Part shown: in pieces, positions 58,669 to 64,000 of the stretch | How positions within the stretch are numbered: position 1 is the first letter of the stretch | How the letters are laid out: every line of letters starts with the position of its first letter | DNA from: Straminergon stramineum | Lineage: Eukaryota > Streptophyta > Bryopsida > Hypnales > Calliergonaceae | NCBI GenBank assembly: GCA_963920665.1 | Contig: OY987271.1 | Span: forward strand, 12,651,350 to 12,715,349 | Direction of reading: 5' to 3' | DNA length: 64,000 nucleotides | Program-made: the position numbers and the translations under genes | The notes under the pieces: model-generated | The model's input: only the letters and a program-made list of their open reading frames with translations | What the model was told of the DNA's origin: nothing | Database searches by the model: none

Positions 58669-61600
58669 ATGTCTGGACTCCACCCTACTCATGTTAGTAA
58701 GGATGGAGCGGAGATTGTCCTCCAGGAGCTCAGCTTGAAGATGTGCGGGGGGATGCCTCTACAATTGTATCTCGACGAGTTTCGGGCTCAAGGAGAATCG
58801 CAATGCACGAACGTCTGGTCCAAGGGGATAATTGCATATCGATGCCGCACTTGTCAAACGAATGATTCTAGGTGTGTTAGCACGATCTGATCCTCCCCAC
58901 TGTGGTGTTGCATTTGTGTTTCATATATCGGACCTTTGTTAAAGAATCCAACATATAGCATCAAGTCGACAAGCTTGGACAATTTGAAGAATGCTTCCAA
59001 TTTTTAATTCGGATTAGGAACTTCTGGATATCCATTTACGGGCTTTTTAAACGGTTAAATGTAGTGGTCGTGATTCCTTGTTCGGGTCGATCTTTGCTTG
59101 ACAGCTACCTATGGAGCTGGGATCGTTAACGATCTATTCCGACGGAACGTGAACTTCGTTACTCCTTTATGGTGTAAAGTCCAGATGAAGAAATGGGATG
59201 GAATCGAGATTTGACCTGGTCGAGAGTTTGAAGTGTATGATTAGGCTAATTTCAGTTTCACGCTTCATAGTGACGTTTGATATCGCTGACGATGGAGTTG
59301 CCCATTATTTGGATATCTGGATTATGGAAACCTCTCTGCAGATTTGGGTATAAGCTGTGAAGTTAGTAAATATATTCTCATGAGAATGAGATTGATCGAT
59401 TCTCTCCTATTTTCAAAACGGACAGTATTTGCACTTGTTTATAGTATGTGCTGAATTTAGGCTTAATTTTATTAGTTGAAATTCTCTTTCAGAATAGTTG
59501 TATGATCACTTTTTTGCCTCATCTACACTCCCTTTAGAGATCTTGTACAGGACATGTCCTTCGTTAGCATCTCCGACAATAATCGATCATCTTCTTAATG
59601 TCTGTTATTTTATTTGTATCGTACTTGGTTTCACGATCCGAAATTAATGTTTCTTATAGTAAGTGAATTGAAATTGAAAATTTTATGCCATTAGAAATAT
59701 AATGCTTCATTGCGATTTCATTTGATCTGATCCATGCCTACTTGGGGATGTCTCCTGTGGCTGGTAATCGGGTCGATTTGTCAATCCGGGGCGGTAGAAT
59801 CAATTGCAATTTTCAAAGTGCCGGAACTGCTTTAGCTGACGTGACTTAAAACCCATTCTGTAGGCGGAGGGATTTGGGCTCTCATGTTACCCTCGATTTC
59901 TGGAGAATAGGTTGGCTGATACGCAGTTGCTCGTATTCGTAGCCTTCGATGATTGTGCTTGTTATAGTTACACACATGGTTTATGCGTTCCGTGTCGTAG
60001 TGACCATTTCCTCGGGTGTTGTAATGCAGTGCAATATGTGTCGAGTGTTTCCAGAACGGTGAGCATTGGAAGCATGACTATGGTAATTCCACTCCTCTGT
60101 TTTAGACTGTACTTGTAATTTTTTGGCATTCTGTGCTTTGCTTGTCTTCTGGAGGTATGAAAGTACAAGTGAGTTCAATGGCAAATATGTATTTCATCTA
60201 GGTTTCAGAGTACCTTGTAAGAGCACAATTCGTTTCTGAGTTGCTGTTGTTGTCTACTAACCCAGCATCAAAATGTCGTGGTCATGCCCTTTGACTGCGG
60301 CTTTCAAGAGTACGACCTTATTTTAGTGCTGTTGAGATCCAGTCTCTGATGGTGGCATGTTTGCAGTGATGTACCACAGTGAATCTGGTGGGTGCTGTGA
60401 CTGTGGAGATCGGGCTGCATGGAAAGAATCGGGGTATGTTCAAGTAGTACTAATGGACTCTATTAGTGGACGACGTAGGCTAAAGCAGGTTCTTTGACCT
60501 TGTAGTGGCTCCTCTATTACCGGTGATGTTAGCACTACGCAGTACTTTCGGTAGTTGATAGCTCTTTAACCTGCTGGGTACTGGAGGCAAGCCTCGTTTC
60601 ATTCCCGAGCAATGTATACATCGTGGGACAATATTTGGAAAACGAAATAGCTCCAGGCATGTGGGAGTTTCATAAACCACAAGTTTTTGCGACTGACAAC
60701 TCAGTTTGCAGGTTTTGTTCTATCCATCAACGTCTCCATGTGCAAGAAGCAAGAGTGAAAGACGAGCTTGTGAGGGCAACACATGATGCTGGTACGTGGA
60801 TTTGTCTGTTAATTCCCCATGTGGTTGCTGTCATTTGAACATATAATATGGATCAAGATATTTTGCAGATGGCGTGGTTTGGTTGGGTCTTTGGTTCTTA
60901 TGGCCTATTGTGTTAGGCTTAAAAATTATGAGCAATGACAGATATAGAGTCCAGCAGTCCCAAGTATGTGTCAGAATTCAGAACTTGCATTCAAAGGGTA
61001 GAAGGATTATGGGCTGGGTGGTTGTTAGCAAGACGTGTCGCTTTCAAGACGTGAAGGTGGTACACAGTGATTTGAGGTCTACCAATGTGTATTTGCCAAG
61101 TTGATCAATTTTTTGGCATCTTGAACGCTGAGATAATAGATGTTAAAAGATGATTTCTGAAGTTCGACAACCTATTTGAAATACGGGGTTCTATTCCTTT
61201 TTGAGTTTTAACGATTGTTGCGTAGTAGGATCTAAAGCAGTCGACTTGTCATCTCTGGGAATCACTAGTCGGCACATTCTGATAAAAAAATATCTGCATA
61301 TGTTAATTATTAAGGGGCTTTTGAAGGCATTGGAAATTGATAAGGTCCAGTGTCAGGTATTGACTTTATGGAATGCCTCGTGGTTCTCTGACTTCTGACA
61401 GTTTCTTATTGGATTTTGAAACTGTCTACAGTGCAACATGTGCTGAAAGAGCTGCTGGCGTGGGTTAAGAAGCTTCATGATAAGCTGAGTAATTCATGTG
61501 AGCAAGAGACTGAAGTGGATATGACAATGGCCATGATATATTTGGATTGGTCACTGCAGGTCAGCATATGCTGCTTTGCATCCACTCACTTTCATGTTGA

Positions 61601-64000
61601 ACAGATGTCCTCTATATCTACGTTAAAAATTAACCCTCAAACGTCACAACCAGTCTCTCGGGCTGGTATTCCAATGTACTTTCAAGAACTGTGGACTTTT
61701 AAGTTTTTTTAGGTCATCTACGTATTCCCATTGACATTAGACACTCTCAAGTGACAAGGATACTTTGGTCTTTTTGGTGGTGTTAAGAGGTGTTCGATGA
61801 CAAACATATGAAGAGGATATACTTTTCACATGCAGATTATATGCTGCATCAATTAATAAAATGGAATTAAAATAACACTCTGCTGTCCCTGGTGAGGAAT
61901 ACCGATATTCATGAACGGTCGTGTTGTGAACTCATATTCCCTGTTTCACTTCTCTTGTCACTTGAATTGGTTATGTTTGCTAACGATTTGCCCTTGTCGC
62001 TCCGCAGATCTGTGCTGTAGATGCGCTTCGGAGCATAGTTTGCAAGGACATAATAGAGTACAAAATTATATATCAGGTATGTAATCAAGATATCCACGAG
62101 TTTGTAAATTCAGTTTCTAGATTTATTTTTGAACAACATCTCTTTGTGTCCTTATTATGTGTCCTTAAGTCTGCATGTTGACTTTATTTGCAGGTTGATA
62201 GTTTAACGTCGCCGCTGGACATCTTGCTGGACTGCTTGGGCTGGATGCCAGAAAGAATCATTGAAGCGGTATTGTCATATATATCTCCTTGCATTTTTGC
62301 ACACCAGATTGAGTCGTGAATAGCGAAGCATACCAGAGGTGTATAGATTTATAATTCCGTGCATATGGCATATGGCATAGATTCCCTGTAGTAAATACAG
62401 AGCGGGCTGCAATTAGCTGTCAACCTTTTGGTGCATCTGAGAGTTCCTTTATGCATTTTGTTTAATAAAGTTCTGTGATCACTGTCTTTAGATTTGTTAA
62501 TTGGAGAATCAGCTGCTATATGTTAGAAGAAATATTGCAGGTTGTAAGTCTGGTGAGAGTATAAATACTAGAGATGTTCGCTGTTTGACCATTAACCTGT
62601 TTGTTTGCCTGCGCGCAGGAGACTACTTTGTTTTTACAACTGTTGTATAAGAACGAATTTAAGATCCAATTTTTGAATATTTTGAAAGGGAAGTATGAGA
62701 AGATGATCATCCTTGCTGTCAATAATGAAGCATATATGAGGAATTACAAGTACCTTGACACAAACTTAGACAGAGGTATGCATTTCCATTTCTCTGGACC
62801 GTGCTGGTCTCAAAGGTATCGGTTTCTTGGCTATGCTAAGGTTGTTTATGACTATCATTGTGGGTTGTATAACTTTTTTGTTGCTGTTGTTGCATTAAAT
62901 TCAGCCATTATGATGATAGCTAAGTGATTTACAGTAGAATCTGGCTTATGATGTCTAGAGAAGAAGTTTCTGTTTTCCGCCAATAGCTGATGTGTGTGTA
63001 ACTTAGAAATGGATAAGTAGATAAGAAATATTCTGAGAGATTTAATATGTGGTGTGTTTGCTTGAGATTAGTTTACAAAATACCTGAATTACTGATGTTT
63101 GTCAAGGTACAAATTGGTGAGAGTTCCCTTATATATGAGTTGAGAAACCAATGTTTCCAACTTGCCAGAAATCATCACTAGTAAAGATTTTTTTGAAACG
63201 ACACGCTGCTGTTCCCACAATTTTTTTGATTTCACCTCCCTATGCTTTTGAGATTAGTTGGCATGATGTTGGTTAATTATACGAGGCACTCCCTCTTTTA
63301 GGTTGAGCTCACTCATTAAAGTTGAGACGTACGTCGAGTTGGTGTTGTTGGTTCCTCTTGTTTGTTCTCGACAATTCTTATCTTGTTTCTGGGAAGTATT
63401 GACTCGAGCAACTTGAGTTTTTTTTCCAGTAATGGTGCAGTTATTTAATGATCCGGAGATGACGACTCGCTTAGTCCACGACAACAACTTACTTGAGTTA
63501 TTTATCGGAGTCTTCCACAGAGTCATCTCTTGTTCTGCCGAAGAGTAATTCTCCCTCCAACCGTTTGTTTGTTGCTTACATTCTAATCATACTTCACTCG
63601 GTGCAAGAAAACATCAGTTGTCCAGAAACACAACTCTCTAACAAGTTCCAAGGGGGATCACTCTTATTGTGTGGCCGATGTACAGACAAATGAGTTTGAA
63701 CTTGGCAGATACTTGATCCGCTTCCCATAATTGTGTATTCATCCTCTGGAACTTAGATTTTCTGTCCAAGTCTAAGGTGTACGGATACAGCATTCTTTTA
63801 TTTTTCTTCTTATCAAATTCGTTCTAAACAAAATCTAATCCTGTTTTTTGTTCGAATCTTTGCAAAATTACTCAGTGTGCCACCAGCTGTCAATGTTGAT
63901 CAAAATGCTATCAAGTGCAAGGTACGCATTATTACCCTCTCAGGGGGCTATATTTTTGAAGTAATGGGATTTGCATTTCTGTTAGGTCAAGATTTCTTGA
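58669..64000 (+). CDS. UBR-box E3 ubiquitin ligase (N-recognin, PRT6/UBR-like), N-terminal part, runs off the window
   Basis: Predicted exons: 58669-58871, 60030-60082, 60367-60433, 60712-60791, 61432-61559, 62008-62076, 62194-62268, 62619-62775, 63876-63921, and possibly a next one from 63986. All GT-AG and in frame, giving 292 codons so far. UBR-box ligases recognise destabilising N-terminal residues (N-degrons) and ubiquitylate the substrate. The UBR zinc box spans residues 46-113: C46, NVWSKGIIAYRCRTC (C59, C62), C71, C74, H80, H83, GGCCDCGD (C95, C96, C98), C110 and H113. One usual ligand, six residues after C62, is Ser68, and its codon is split by intron 1. After the box, residues around 208-258 (PLDILLDCLGWM and FLQLLYKNEFKIQF) resemble the helical region following the UBR box in UBR1/UBR3/PRT6 proteins. 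The start follows an in-frame TGA at 58657. The rest, including any RING domain, lies outside. The family is firm; the orthologue (PRT6 or another UBR) is not. Confidence 0.85.

Noticed and set aside
60868..61104. Open frame reading DGVVWLGLWFLWP as a possible UBR-gene exon
   Set aside because: Joining 60791 directly to 61432 keeps frame and gives a better family-like helical sequence; the hydrophobic stretch has no counterpart in UBR proteins and lacks a fitting donor.
1..64000. CRISPR array, bacterial operons or riboswitches
   Set aside because: No regularly spaced identical repeats of the right size, and gene structure is clearly eukaryotic with introns.
1..64000. tRNA or rRNA genes
   Set aside because: I found no sequence with a complete A-box/B-box cloverleaf or rRNA core; the only B-box-like motif (44530-44540) sits in a truncated SINE-like insert.

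Overview
The window reads as nuclear DNA of a land plant. Three intron-bearing genes on the + strand encode proteins whose closest relatives I recognise are plant proteins: a CPP/TSO1-type CXC transcription factor, a full-length ECM29 proteasome adaptor, and the N-terminal part of a UBR-box (N-recognin, PRT6/UBR-like) E3 ubiquitin ligase. Introns are short to medium, nearly all GT-AG, and often preceded by NAG acceptors. Genes sit in moderately GC-rich islands separated by long, very AT-rich repeat-laden DNA. A non-flowering plant (bryophyte-like) is my guess from gene structure and style only; nothing here proves the lineage.

Layout. 1-6.4 kb: AT-rich repeats, including a 0.93-kb TTAA-flanked element. 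6.4-15.7 kb: a duplicated leader segment, then the CXC-domain gene (12 exons, 1170 aa predicted). 15.7-20.86 kb: intergenic DNA and two further partial copies of the same leader segment, the last one directly in front of ECM29. 20.86-27.72 kb: ECM29 (5 exons, 1862 aa predicted). 28-57.5 kb: about 30 kb of AT-rich DNA without a convincing intact gene. It holds many copies of a non-coding TTAA-bounded repeat family, a decayed Ty3-type reverse transcriptase fragment, tandem and segmental duplications, several very short 5'-truncated retroposon tails with clear target-site duplications, a C-rich minisatellite block, and a gene-island-like stretch (37-40 kb) with two exon-like segments on the - strand. 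57.5-64 kb: promoter region and first nine exons of the UBR-box gene, which runs off the right edge.

Functional picture. ECM29 (26S proteasome adaptor) and the UBR-box ligase (substrate recognition for ubiquitylation) both act in ubiquitin-proteasome proteolysis, and the CXC protein is a nuclear DNA-binding regulator. They lie more than 30 kb apart, are separately transcribed, and there is no sequence sign of co-regulation, so I treat the linkage as probably incidental.

I found no convincing new multi-gene system. The most novel-looking signals are the 931-935 bp element family with TTAA-CCCCTAAAG ends (piggyBac-like geometry), the triplicated leader shared by two unrelated genes, a candidate poison exon and GC-AG intron in ECM29, and a zinc-ligand substitution in the UBR box that falls exactly on an exon junction. 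All exon coordinates are my own reading of splice sites and reading frame; no alignment or transcript data were available.
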